Part shown: one piece after another, positions 57,268 to 64,000 of the stretch
How positions within the stretch are numbered: the first letter of the stretch is position 1
Layout of the letters: every line of letters starts with the position of its first letter
Assembly (NCBI GenBank): GCA_036782775.1
Contig: DAIPYJ010000006.1
Span: forward strand, 1-64,000
DNA from: CF-13 sp036782775
Lineage (GTDB): Bacteria > Chloroflexota > Dormibacteria > CF-121
Direction: 5' to 3'
Length of the DNA: 64,000 bases
Translations under genes and position numbers: made by a program
Notes under the pieces: generated by a model
What the model was told of the DNA's origin: nothing
Database searches by the model: none
Seen by the model: only the letters and a program-made list of their open reading frames with translations

Positions 57268-57399
57268 TTCCGGAAAGTCTGATGCCAACGGGCTCATCTT
57301 TCCCGAAGTGACCCCTTATCGCTGCGACAAAAGCTGACACCGTAGCAACTCGACAATCCGTGGCGTTTCCGTTATGAAAGGCAGCGGCGTGTTAAAACT
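57268..57399. other. intergenic region before the baseplate-J-like gene
   Basis: 132 nt with no frame of note. TATGAA at 57373-57378 is a possible -10, 21 nt before the GTG. No ribosome site or terminator is clear. Confidence 0.3.
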
Positions 57400-58986
57400 G
57401 TGAAGACTCTGGCCAAGCTGCTCTACGTCGAAGCCGACGAGGAGATCACCGATCTCGTCGATCGCCTCCGCGATTTGAGCCTCGAAGACGAGGTGACGTT
57501 CGTCGTCCCCGAGCGTGCCAGGTCACTGCAAAGTGCGATGAGCTTTCGCCTGCTCAAGCGCTATGCCGACAGCTACGGCAAGAAGGTCAACCTCGTGAGT
57601 GCCGATCCGCGGCTTCAGGCGATGGCGCTCGAGGCCGGCTTCACCACCTTTCCCACGATGGCGGCGTACGACCACGGGACTCAGGTTCACCAACCGGCGC
57701 TGATCGACGAGCCTGACGTTCCTGTCTACCGCCCCATCGAATCCGGGCGCGCAATCGCAAGCACCGCTGGCGTGGCCACCCTGGAGCGTCCCAAGCAGGT
57801 CACGTCCGCCCCACCGAAGAAGGCTGCGCCTGGCTCGTCGTTGCCTTCGGGGCCGCCGCTTCGCGTCTACCGGCCCTACCTGATTGGCGCCGGCGTGCTG
57901 GTATTGCTGGGCCTGCTTGCGGGAATTCTGTATCTGCCGACGGCGAGCGCGGCGCTCATCGTCGCCGGGACGCCGATCAAGGAAGACATCACGCTGAACG
58001 GCGCGCCCGGAGCGCAGACCAGCGGCGACCAGTTCGCAACGCAGGCGGTGCATGCGAGCCAGCAGCAGAGTCTACCCGGCACAGCGACGGGCCAGAAGCC
58101 GGTAGCCGCTGTCGCGGCGTCTGGGAACGTGACATTTTCATATTCGAATTGCTTCATTTTCTGTCAGCCGATTCCCAAGGGCTGGACTGTCGAGACCGCC
58201 GATGGGGCCCAGAAATTTGCGACGCAAAAGGTTGCGAGCATCAACGGTACTGGTGGGAACGTCACGGTGCCGGTCGTTGCGGAGGCGGCTGGCGCTGCGG
58301 GCAACGTTGCAGCTGGCCAAATCTCAAAGATTCAAGGCAATGGCGACGACAGCATTACCGTTAGCAATGCCGACCCGACGACTGGCGGGGCTGACGCACG
58401 GACTGCGACCGTGATTCAGCAGTCAGACATCGACAGCGTCCGCGACGCCTATGCGAAGGACGCGACGCAGCAGGTTCAGGATCAGCTCAACAGCAAGGCG
58501 CAGGGAAAGAAAATCGTGCTCGTCGGCACCGGGGTGCAGGCGTCAGCGACCGCCGATCACAAAGTCGGCGACGAGGTCGGCGGGTTCACGGTGACGGTCA
58601 CGGTCGCAGGCGATGGCGTGGTGTTCGACGACGCTGCCGTGCAGAGTCTGCTCAAATCGGCGTTGCAACGGAAGCTGCCGCAAGGAACCCAGCTCACCAG
58701 CGAGAACACCAAATTGACCTACGACGTCGCCAGCTCGAGCGCTGACGGCCACATCACCCTGAACGGCCATGCCTCCGGCTTCTATACGCCGGTTTACATC
58801 CAGTCGAACATCCGAGCCAAGCTCAAGGGCATGAGCCCGAGCAGGGCTCACGCCTTCCTGCAAACGCTGCCAAACGTGATCGACGCCAGGGTCACGCAGT
58901 CGCCCTTTGGGCTTCCCTGGCTGCCCCTGTTCTCGTCCCGGATCACGCTGCACTTTCAGGAGGTCGCCGGCTCCTCCAGCTCGTGA
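57400..58986 (+). CDS. baseplate-J-like membrane protein
   Basis: A 528-residue protein. N-terminal cytosolic Rossmann-like domain of about 105 residues (LLYVEADEEITDLVDRLRD ... VTFVVPERARSLQSAMSFRL ... KVNLVSADPRLQAMA), a Pro-rich linker, one membrane helix (about 160-183, YLIGAGVLVLLGLLAGILYL) and a large extracytoplasmic part with a baseplate-J/gp47-like fold (GNVTVPVVAEAAGAAGNVAAG, the AG-x-x-GN signature). Such proteins occur in Chloroflexota, Actinobacteriota and Patescibacteria without phage genes nearby; role unknown. It follows an FtsA-like gene, a repeated pairing I infer is functional. GTG start. Confidence 0.75.
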   Translation: MKTLAKLLYVEADEEITDLVDRLRDLSLEDEVTFVVPERARSLQSAMSFRLLKRYADSYGKKVNLVSADPRLQAMALEAGFTTFPTMAAYDHGTQVHQPALIDEPDVPVYRPIESGRAIASTAGVATLERPKQVTSAPPKKAAPGSSLPSGPPLRVYRPYLIGAGVLVLLGLLAGILYLPTASAALIVAGTPIKEDITLNGAPGAQTSGDQFATQAVHASQQQSLPGTATGQKPVAAVAASGNVTFSYSNCFIFCQPIPKGWTVETADGAQKFATQKVASINGTGGNVTVPVVAEAAGAAGNVAAGQISKIQGNGDDSITVSNADPTTGGADARTATVIQQSDIDSVRDAYAKDATQQVQDQLNSKAQGKKIVLVGTGVQASATADHKVGDEVGGFTVTVTVAGDGVVFDDAAVQSLLKSALQRKLPQGTQLTSENTKLTYDVASSSADGHITLNGHASGFYTPVYIQSNIRAKLKGMSPSRAHAFLQTLPNVIDARVTQSPFGLPWLPLFSSRITLHFQEVAGSSSS

Positions 58987-59411
58987 GGGTACTGGCGATC
59001 GATCCGGGCACGGTCCGTTTGGGCCTCGCCCTCAGCGATCCATCTGGAACCATCGCCCAGCCGCTTACCGTACTCCAGCGCCGCTCCGAAACTGAAGACC
59101 TGACCGCGCTCGCACGTCTCGTCGATGAGCATGCGGTGGAGATGATCGTGGTCGGGCTGCCGCGCACCATGGACGGCCGGCTGGAAGCGGCCGCGCAGGA
59201 TGCCCAGGCGTTCGGCGCGCAGGTTGGCGAGCGGACCGGGCGGCCTGTAGCATACTGGGACGAACGCCTGACCACGGTGGCCGCCGAGCGCTATCTCATC
59301 GAACAGGGTAAGCGGCGCAACAAACGGCGCCAGGAAATCGACCGAATGGCAGCCACGTTAATGTTGCAGGGGTACCTCGACTACCAGCGCCGAGGCCGAC
59401 CAGGAGGCTGA
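58983..59411 (+). CDS. ruvX: Holliday junction resolvase-like / pre-16S rRNA nuclease RuvX (YqgF)
   Basis: A 142-residue RNase-H-fold protein: LAIDPGTVRLGLALSDPSG (first Asp), VVGLPRTMDGR and RPVAYWDERLTTVAAERYL (second acids) then DRMAATLMLQGYLDYQR. YqgF completes 16S 5' maturation in E. coli. GTGA overlap with the previous gene. The ruvX-DUF1292-mltG order matches Firmicutes. Confidence 0.93.
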   Translation: MRVLAIDPGTVRLGLALSDPSGTIAQPLTVLQRRSETEDLTALARLVDEHAVEMIVVGLPRTMDGRLEAAAQDAQAFGAQVGERTGRPVAYWDERLTTVAAERYLIEQGKRRNKRRQEIDRMAATLMLQGYLDYQRRGRPGG

Positions 59412-59696
59412 ATGCCAGAGTTTCCCGATGCGGACGGAGAGATCCAGACCATCGAGCTCGTCAACGAAAAAACGGGAGAAGAGGAAAGCTACGTCGTGCA
59501 CGACGTGGTCGAGATCGAGGGGGAGACTTATTACGTCCTGCAGGCGGAGGCTGACGAGGATCAGGTCCTGATCCTGCGCCGCGAGGGCGAGTCCCTGGTC
59601 ACGCTTGACGACGAGGAGCATGACCGGATCGTCGAGCAGATGGAGGCCTTCGAAGAGGAAGACGACGTGGACGAAGACGGTGGGACGGAGGGCTAA
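59412..59696 (+). CDS. DUF1292 (YrzB-like) protein
   Basis: A 94-residue acidic protein, rich in E and D: IELVNEKTGEEESYVVHDVVE and YYVLQAEADEDQVLILRR fit the DUF1292 pattern (domain of F-x-x-x-G-x-x-Y-V-x-L). It sits between ruvX and mltG as yrzB does in Bacillus. Function unknown. ATG directly after the ruvX TGA, with an AGG upstream. Confidence 0.8.
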   Translation: MPEFPDADGEIQTIELVNEKTGEEESYVVHDVVEIEGETYYVLQAEADEDQVLILRREGESLVTLDDEEHDRIVEQMEAFEEEDDVDEDGGTEG

Positions 59697-60773
59697 CTGA
59701 ATCCCGCTCGGCGGCTGCACGAATCGCCCGCCCCACGCCGTCGCAGCCGCCTCGTTGGTTGTCTCCAACTCGTCGCCGTCGTCATCGTTCTGCTCCCGGC
59801 CGCGGTCGGGATTCCCGGCGTGTTTGCCTACAACTGGGTCGACCATCAGCTCCACCAGCCGGTCAATCCCTCGACCGCCAAGGTGCGCTTCGTCGTTCAG
59901 CCCGGTTCCACCTTCCACGAGGTCGCCGATACGCTTCATCGCGCCGGGCTGATCGATAACGTCACGGTCTTCGATCTCTACGCCCGCTTCAAGCACCTCG
60001 ACCGCAATGTGCAGGCGGGGGCCTATCAGCTCAGCCGGAACCTCAGCCCGGTCCAGATCCTGACCGCGCTCCAGACCGCCGTCCCGGACGAGATCTACAT
60101 CGCCATTCCCGAGGGGTACACGATCAAGAAGACCGCAGCTCTGCTCGACCAGGGCGGCGTCATCAAGGGCAGCGACTATGTCGCCCAAGCCGTCGCCGGC
60201 TCCTACTCCTATCCGTTCCTCAAAGACGTGCCGGCCGGCACCTCGCTGGAAGGGTTTCTCTTCCCGGACACCTACCTCGTGCCGAGAGCGGGTACCGCGA
60301 AGCAGCTGATCACGCTGCAGTTGAACGCCTTCGGCAGCCACTGGACCGAGGCGCGCAGCGGGCTGGCGGCCCAACGACGGCTCAGCCCGCAGCAGGTCGT
60401 CACGATCGCGTCGATGATCGAGCGCGAGGCTCGCTTCGACAACGATCGGCCGCTGGTGGCGAGCGTGATCTACAACCGCTTGCAGGCAGGCTGGCCCCTG
60501 CAGATCGACGCGACCGTGCTGTACGCCAAGGGGGTCTGGCAGTCGACCGTCACCAAGGACGACCGCAATATTCAGTCGCCTTACAACACCTATTTACATA
60601 CCGGACTTCCGCCTGGACCGATTGCGAATCCTGGCATCAAAGCGATCGATGCCGCGCTCCAGCCCGCGCAGACGGGCTACTTCTTCTACCTCTCCGACCC
60701 CCAGGGCCACAACCACTACGCCCGCACCAACGACGAGTTCAACCAGCTTCTCAGGCAATACGGACTCCAGTAG
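59697..60773 (+). CDS. mltG: endolytic transglycosylase MltG with CTG start
   Basis: About 358 residues: N-terminal basic region and membrane helix (about 22-42, LQLVAVVIVLLPAAVGIPGV), LysM-like subdomain (VVQPGSTFHEVADTLHRAGL) and the YceG catalytic domain with IASMIEREARFDNDRPLVA (catalytic Glu) and YNTYLHTGLPPGPIANPG. It ends nascent glycan strands. No ATG/GTG/TTG precedes GTG 59820, which would remove the membrane helix; CTG 59697 follows the TAA of the previous gene and a GGAGG 5 nt upstream. The frame is the same as the DUF1292 gene. Confidence 0.9.
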   Translation: MNPARRLHESPAPRRRSRLVGCLQLVAVVIVLLPAAVGIPGVFAYNWVDHQLHQPVNPSTAKVRFVVQPGSTFHEVADTLHRAGLIDNVTVFDLYARFKHLDRNVQAGAYQLSRNLSPVQILTALQTAVPDEIYIAIPEGYTIKKTAALLDQGGVIKGSDYVAQAVAGSYSYPFLKDVPAGTSLEGFLFPDTYLVPRAGTAKQLITLQLNAFGSHWTEARSGLAAQRRLSPQQVVTIASMIEREARFDNDRPLVASVIYNRLQAGWPLQIDATVLYAKGVWQSTVTKDDRNIQSPYNTYLHTGLPPGPIANPGIKAIDAALQPAQTGYFFYLSDPQGHNHYARTNDEFNQLLRQYGLQ

Positions 60774-60807
60774 CGCCAAAGCGGGTAAGCCCGCCGACCG
60801 GTCGAGC

Positions 60808-61629
60808 CTGCTGCTCCTGGGGGACGACCCCGGTATGGAGCTCGCCGCAAGTCTCTACCAGGCAGCCTTCGATGCGGCGGGGCTCCCGACGAGATGCGCG
60901 ATCGCGCGCGGTGGGCTCAAAGATTTGGACGCCGCCGTGGCACGGCTCCGCTCGAGGCGCTCGATCACGGGGGCCGCGGTGCTGATGCCATACACGGTTT
61001 CGATCGCGGGCCGGCTCGACGGGCTGGGGCCCGAGGCGCAGTCCGCCGGGGCGGTGAATACGGTCAGTCACAAGGCCGGCAGATTGATTGGCTGGAACAC
61101 GGATCGTGCAGGCTTCGCGCGAGCCCTGGAGGACAGCGGTTTCACTGCCCGCGGCAAGGCGGTCCTCGTGCTCGGCGCCGGGGGAGCCGCCCGTGCGTGC
61201 GTCGACGTGATGCGGGATGAAGCCAGCCGGGTGTGGGTTGCGGCGCCCGACCTCGACGAGGCCCGCGTGCTATGTCGCGACCTCAAGGTTGCGGCCGGCG
61301 GGCCGACGCCGATCGGCACTCTCGCTCTGCTGGTCAAAAAAGTCGACCTGATCGTCAATGCCACTCCCGTCGGAATGGACGGCACGAGCATGCTCTTTCC
61401 GGCCGAGTGGCTGATGCCATCCCATTTTGTGTTCGATCTCATCTATTCGCCGGCGCTGACCCCGCTGGTCGGCGCGGCGCGCGAGCGAGGCGCCCGAGCG
61501 GTCAACGGGCTCAGCATGCTGCTTTTCCAGGCCCTCGCCGCCTTCGAGATCTGGGCGGGCCAGCCGGCGCCCGAGGCGCCCATGCGCGCGGCGCTCGAGC
61601 GCGCCGTGCTCGAACACCTGACGCCGTGA
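60808..61629 (+). CDS. AroE-like shikimate-dehydrogenase paralogue lacking the catalytic Lys
   Basis: About 273 residues with the AroE two-domain fold: LGPEAQSAGAVNTV, GWNTDRAGFARALED, NADP site VLVLGAGGAARACVD, DLIVNATPVGMDG, FDLIYSPALTPLV and VNGLSMLLFQALAAFEIW. Where AroE has N-V-T-x-P-H-K the protein reads AVLMPYTVSIA, so the catalytic Lys is missing, and the shikimate-binding S-x-S becomes GMELAAS. It may act on another substrate or be regulatory. The first strand (SLLLLGDDPG) precedes the first ATG (60835); CTG 60808 or 60811 is the nearest plausible start. Confidence 0.75.
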   Translation: MLLLGDDPGMELAASLYQAAFDAAGLPTRCAIARGGLKDLDAAVARLRSRRSITGAAVLMPYTVSIAGRLDGLGPEAQSAGAVNTVSHKAGRLIGWNTDRAGFARALEDSGFTARGKAVLVLGAGGAARACVDVMRDEASRVWVAAPDLDEARVLCRDLKVAAGGPTPIGTLALLVKKVDLIVNATPVGMDGTSMLFPAEWLMPSHFVFDLIYSPALTPLVGAARERGARAVNGLSMLLFQALAAFEIWAGQPAPEAPMRAALERAVLEHLTP

Positions 61630-62297
61630 GCGGGCTCTTGCTTGCGCTCGCATGGGCGCTCGTGGGCGCTGCCGTCGGCACCGGACTCAATTTCTTATCG
61701 CGATGGCTGGCTCGCGTCGAGGAAATCGAGTTTCACCAGTCACTCCCCGAAGCGCTGCTGATGCCGCTGCTGGCGGCCGGGCTCTTCTTCGCCTTCGCCT
61801 GGCAGCTCGGCGCGCACCGCCTGCTCATCATCAATTCGGTCTACGCGGCGATCCTGGTCCAGGTCCTGGCGTTCGATCTCAAGACCCGATACATCCTCGA
61901 CCTGGTGATGTTTCCCAGCTGGGTGATTGCCTTCGGCCTCGCCTTCATCACCCCATGGACGCCCGGTCTCGGCTGGCCGGGGCCTGACTGGCGAACCTCG
62001 CTCTTCGCCGCGGTCCTCGCCGGCGTCGTCTTCCTCGTGCTCTACCTTGGCGGGCAGCTGATCTTTGGGGCCGAGGCGTTCGGCTTCGGTGACGTCAAGC
62101 TCGCCGTCTTCATCGGCATGGCCACCGGGCTTTCGAATCTGCGTATGGTGCATGCCATCCTCTACGGGGTTTTCCTCGGAGGACTGGTGGCGATAATTCT
62201 GCTCATCACGCGGATCCGCAGCATGAAAGAGGCCGTCCCATACGGGCCGTTCCTGGTCACCGGCACGCTGCTCATCCTGCTCACCCAGGCGCCGTGA
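61626..62297 (+). CDS. A24 family prepilin peptidase (short form)
   Basis: A 223-residue membrane protein with about seven helices. It carries both aspartate motifs of the A24 family, AFDLKTRYILD (first Asp) and FGFGDVKLAVFIG (G-x-G-D). It lacks the N-terminal domain with the four-Cys zinc site and the methyltransferase half of classic PilD, so it probably cleaves only. A pilus cluster is not in the window. GTGA overlap with the AroE-like gene. Confidence 0.85.
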   Translation: MSGLLLALAWALVGAAVGTGLNFLSRWLARVEEIEFHQSLPEALLMPLLAAGLFFAFAWQLGAHRLLIINSVYAAILVQVLAFDLKTRYILDLVMFPSWVIAFGLAFITPWTPGLGWPGPDWRTSLFAAVLAGVVFLVLYLGGQLIFGAEAFGFGDVKLAVFIGMATGLSNLRMVHAILYGVFLGGLVAIILLITRIRSMKEAVPYGPFLVTGTLLILLTQAP

Positions 62298-62773
62298 ACA
62301 CGCGGGATCTGCTTCCGGGAGAGCGGATCCTTGCCAGCTCCTCGCGACACTGGATCGTCCTGGTGCGGCCGCTGGCCGCCACCTTGCTGGTGATCGCCGT
62401 CACCCTGATCGTGCTTTTGCTGCTCCCGCTTGTCGGCGAGCTGAAGCTGTTCCTGGCGCTGGCGGTCGTGGTCCTCGGGCTTGCCGCCATCAACCTTTAT
62501 TACTGGGCCTGGCGGGCACACGAGTACGTGCTGACCGACCAGCGGGTGATCCTCAACGAGGGCGTCCTCTCCAAGTTCTCGCGTTCGATCGCGATCGACC
62601 GAATCCAGGATCTGACCACCTTTCAGGGGGTCTGGGGCCGGGCCTGGGGTTTCGGCGACATCGAGCTGGAGTCGGCGGGCCGGGAGAGCGCGGAGGTCCT
62701 GAGCACGGTTCCCCACCCCCAGCAGCTGCGCAACGCGATCTTCGCCCAGATCGAGGCGCGCCGCTCGCGCTGA
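62294..62773 (+). CDS. bacterial PH-domain (YdbS/bPH2-like) membrane protein
   Basis: A 159-residue protein: N-terminal LLPGERILASSSRHWIVLVRP, two membrane helices (about 28-48 and 52-72), then a PH-like domain (YVLTDQRVILNEGVLSKFSR ... IAIDRIQDLTTFQGVWGRAWG, FGDIELESAG). This is the bPH2/YdbS pattern. Role unknown; probably envelope stress or lipid-facing. GTGA overlap with the peptidase gene. Confidence 0.8.
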   Translation: MNTRDLLPGERILASSSRHWIVLVRPLAATLLVIAVTLIVLLLLPLVGELKLFLALAVVVLGLAAINLYYWAWRAHEYVLTDQRVILNEGVLSKFSRSIAIDRIQDLTTFQGVWGRAWGFGDIELESAGRESAEVLSTVPHPQQLRNAIFAQIEARRSR

Positions 62774-62783
62774 TCCCTCTCGG

Positions 62784-62789
62784 TACAAT
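62784..62789 (+). promoter_or_regulatory. -10 hexamer of efp
   Basis: TACAAT 12 nt before ATG 62802, leaving about 5 nt of leader; no Shine-Dalgarno. Confidence 0.5.
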
Positions 62790-62801
62790 CGCTTGCCGGA
62801 C

Positions 62802-63362
62802 ATGGTCAATCCAAGTGATTTCCGCAACGGCATGACGATCGAGTGGGAGGGTGAGCTCTGGGTTGTGCTCGAGTTCCAGCAGGGGCAGAACGCCCGCGGC
62901 GACACCTTTTTCCGAACCAAGCTGCGCAATGTCAAAAGTGGCGCCATCATCGACCAGAAGTTTCGCGACAAGGACCGCTTCGCCCGGGCGCGAATCGAGA
63001 AGGTCCCTATGCAGTACCTTTACAGCGACGGAGACCGTCACTTCTTCATGGATCTGGAAAGCTATGACCAGCTGCCACTCAACGACGATCAGCTGGGCGA
63101 TACCTTGCAATACCTGAAAGAGAACACCGCGCTCCAGGTCCTGATGTACGATGGCCAGCCGCTCGGCGTCGAACTGCCGACCACGGTTGAGCTCAAAGTC
63201 ACCGATACCGCCCCCGGCTTCCGTGGCGATACCGCCGCCGGCGGCGGAAAGCCGGCGACCGTCGAAACCGGCCTCACATTGACGGTGCCCTTTTTCGTCA
63301 ACTCCGGCGATGTCATCCGGGTCGATACCCGGACCGGTGCCTACGTGGAGCGGGTGGCGTGA
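62802..63362 (+). CDS. efp: elongation factor P with unusual modification loop
   Basis: A 186-residue EF-P, which rescues ribosomes at polyproline. Start VNPSDFRNGMTIEWEGELWV; domain II LNDDQLGDTLQYLKENTALQV; domain III GGGKPATVETGLTLTVPFFV ... VIRVDTRTGAYVERV. The tip loop reads EFQQGQNARGDTFFRTKLR, where most EF-P have P-G-K-G or x-G-R-G; it appears two residues longer, with Arg near the tip and no Lys. ATG 62802 is preferred to TTG 62793. Confidence 0.94.
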   Translation: MVNPSDFRNGMTIEWEGELWVVLEFQQGQNARGDTFFRTKLRNVKSGAIIDQKFRDKDRFARARIEKVPMQYLYSDGDRHFFMDLESYDQLPLNDDQLGDTLQYLKENTALQVLMYDGQPLGVELPTTVELKVTDTAPGFRGDTAAGGGKPATVETGLTLTVPFFVNSGDVIRVDTRTGAYVERVA

Positions 63363-63709
63363 CCGATCGCTCGCTGGGTTCGGTCAAGGTCGCGAACGAG
63401 GTCATCGCCCACATCGCCTCACTGACGACCTCCCAGGTGCAGGGCATCGTGGGGATGTACCCCGCGGGCTCTCGGGACGGCCACCGCCTGCTGCCCTCGA
63501 ACACGTCGCACAAAGGGGTTCGCGTCGAGATGGGCAACGACACGCTGAACATCGACCTCTTCGTGATCGTCGATCATTCGGCGCACGTGCCGACGGTCGC
63601 CGCGGAAGTGCAGCGTCAGGTCGCGGACGCGATCGATAAAATGCTCGGCCTCGAAGTTCGGCAGGTCAACGTGTTTGTCGGCGACGTGAGGTTTCCTGAG
63701 GACGCCTAA
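63359..63709 (+). CDS. Asp23/Gls24 family envelope stress protein
   Basis: A 116-residue Asp23-type protein: SVKVANEVIAHIASLTTSQV and VQGIVGMY, then FVIVDHSAHVPTVAAEVQRQ and the C-terminal LEVRQVNVFVGDVRF. It is placed between efp and nusB, as in Firmicutes and others. Members can be membrane-tethered by a partner; no membrane helix is present in it. GTGA overlap with efp. Confidence 0.88.
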   Translation: MTDRSLGSVKVANEVIAHIASLTTSQVQGIVGMYPAGSRDGHRLLPSNTSHKGVRVEMGNDTLNIDLFVIVDHSAHVPTVAAEVQRQVADAIDKMLGLEVRQVNVFVGDVRFPEDA

Positions 63710-63715
63710 CCGCTG

Positions 63716-64000
63716 ATGGGACGGCGGCACCTGGCGCGCGAGCTGGCGCTCAAAGTCCTCTTCGAGCTCGAAGGCGACGGCGCCAATCCGGACCGGTCGC
63801 TGCAGTACCACGCGGGCGAGGCTCGAGCCGACCAGGAGACCGTCGATTTTGCCCGCACCCTCATCCTCGGCGTGCAGGAGCACCGCGAGCCGATCGATGC
63901 CCGCCTGCGCGAGGCGTCTCAGCACTGGGACCTCGATCAGATGGCCAAAGTGGAGCGCACGCTGCTCCGGATTGCCACCTTCGAGCTCTGCTACCTGCCG
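63716..64000 (+). CDS. nusB: transcription antitermination factor NusB, partial
   Basis: The window ends inside this gene after 95 codons: MGRRHLARELALKVLFELE, then ETVDFARTLILGVQEHREPI and LDQMAKVERTLLRIATFELC, the NusB RNA-binding and helical core. It works with NusE on boxA RNA in rRNA operons. The 3' end is missing because of the window edge. ATG 63716 lies 6 nt after the Asp23 gene. Confidence 0.92.
   Translation, partial: MGRRHLARELALKVLFELEGDGANPDRSLQYHAGEARADQETVDFARTLILGVQEHREPIDARLREASQHWDLDQMAKVERTLLRIATFELCYLP

Noticed and set aside
57400..58986. Prophage remnant on the basis of the baseplate-J-like domain
   Set aside because: No other phage genes nearby, and the protein has a membrane helix and a cytosolic domain unlike phage baseplate proteins.

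Overview
This is a 64 kb stretch of a high-GC bacterial chromosome, almost entirely coding, with nearly every gene on the + strand in overlapping (ATGA/GTGA) chains. The gene set (rsmD-coaD, rpmF-fabD-fabG-acpP-rnc, smc-ftsY-ylxM-ffh-rpsP-khpA-rimM-trmD-rplS-rnhB-yraN, comM-dprA-topA, rpsB-tsf-pyrH-frr-uppS-cdsA-dxr-rseP-ispG-proS, relA, hisS-aspS, alaS, ruvX-DUF1292-mltG, efp-Asp23-nusB) is the housekeeping backbone of Terrabacteria. High GC, an archaeal-type ProRS, DUF222-HNH and RsbW/SigB-type genes and a baseplate-J-like membrane protein suggest a Chloroflexota/Dormibacterota or Actinobacteriota relative. This is inference: there is no 16S rRNA in the window.

Layout. 1-5.1 kb: a DUF5658 membrane gene between two G-rich palindromic repeats, then degV, recG, rsmD, coaD and a coiled-coil gene. 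5.1-7.6 kb: an accessory patch with a small membrane gene, a frameshifted dienelactone-hydrolase gene, a helical-repeat gene and a tRNA 3'-end fragment. 7.6-10.6 kb: rpmF and fatty-acid genes to rnc. 10.6-14.0 kb: a molybdate uptake operon with its own HTH-Mop regulator. 14.0-23.8 kb: smc, the SRP genes and ribosome/RNA maturation genes. 23.8-26.5 kb: a minus-strand island (NUDIX, zinc ribbon, acyltransferase, DUF222-HNH nuclease). 26.6-31.4 kb: comM, dprA, topA. 31.5-42 kb: translation elongation, UMP kinase, isoprenoid/phospholipid genes, a lipoprotein and proS. 42-53 kb: relA, a Pro/Thr-rich secreted protein, a diguanylate cyclase, hisS, aspS, small membrane genes, an anti-sigma/sigma pair. 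53-64 kb: alaS, an FtsA-like ATPase with a baseplate-J-like membrane protein, ruvX-mltG, an AroE-like gene, a prepilin peptidase, efp and the start of nusB.

Two features of gene expression run through the window. First, about fifteen transcription units have a -10 hexamer (TATAAT, TATACT, TAGACT and similar) only 6-12 nt before the start codon and no Shine-Dalgarno, so they are probably leaderless; rpsP, rpsB, acpP and the DUF948 gene keep strong Shine-Dalgarno sites. Second, several downstream genes in operons (fabD, rnc, yraN, mltG, a SigB-family sigma, an AroE-like gene, a small membrane gene and perhaps cdsA and rnhB) have intact conserved N-termini but no in-frame ATG, GTG or TTG where the protein must begin. 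Other points of note: a near-perfect promoter for the DUF222-HNH nuclease with an exact LexA-type palindrome in its 17-bp spacer; a possible leaderless 23-codon leader peptide directly before smc; a Z-DNA-prone tract inside dprA; an AroE-like protein lacking the catalytic lysine; and an EF-P with an unusual modification loop.
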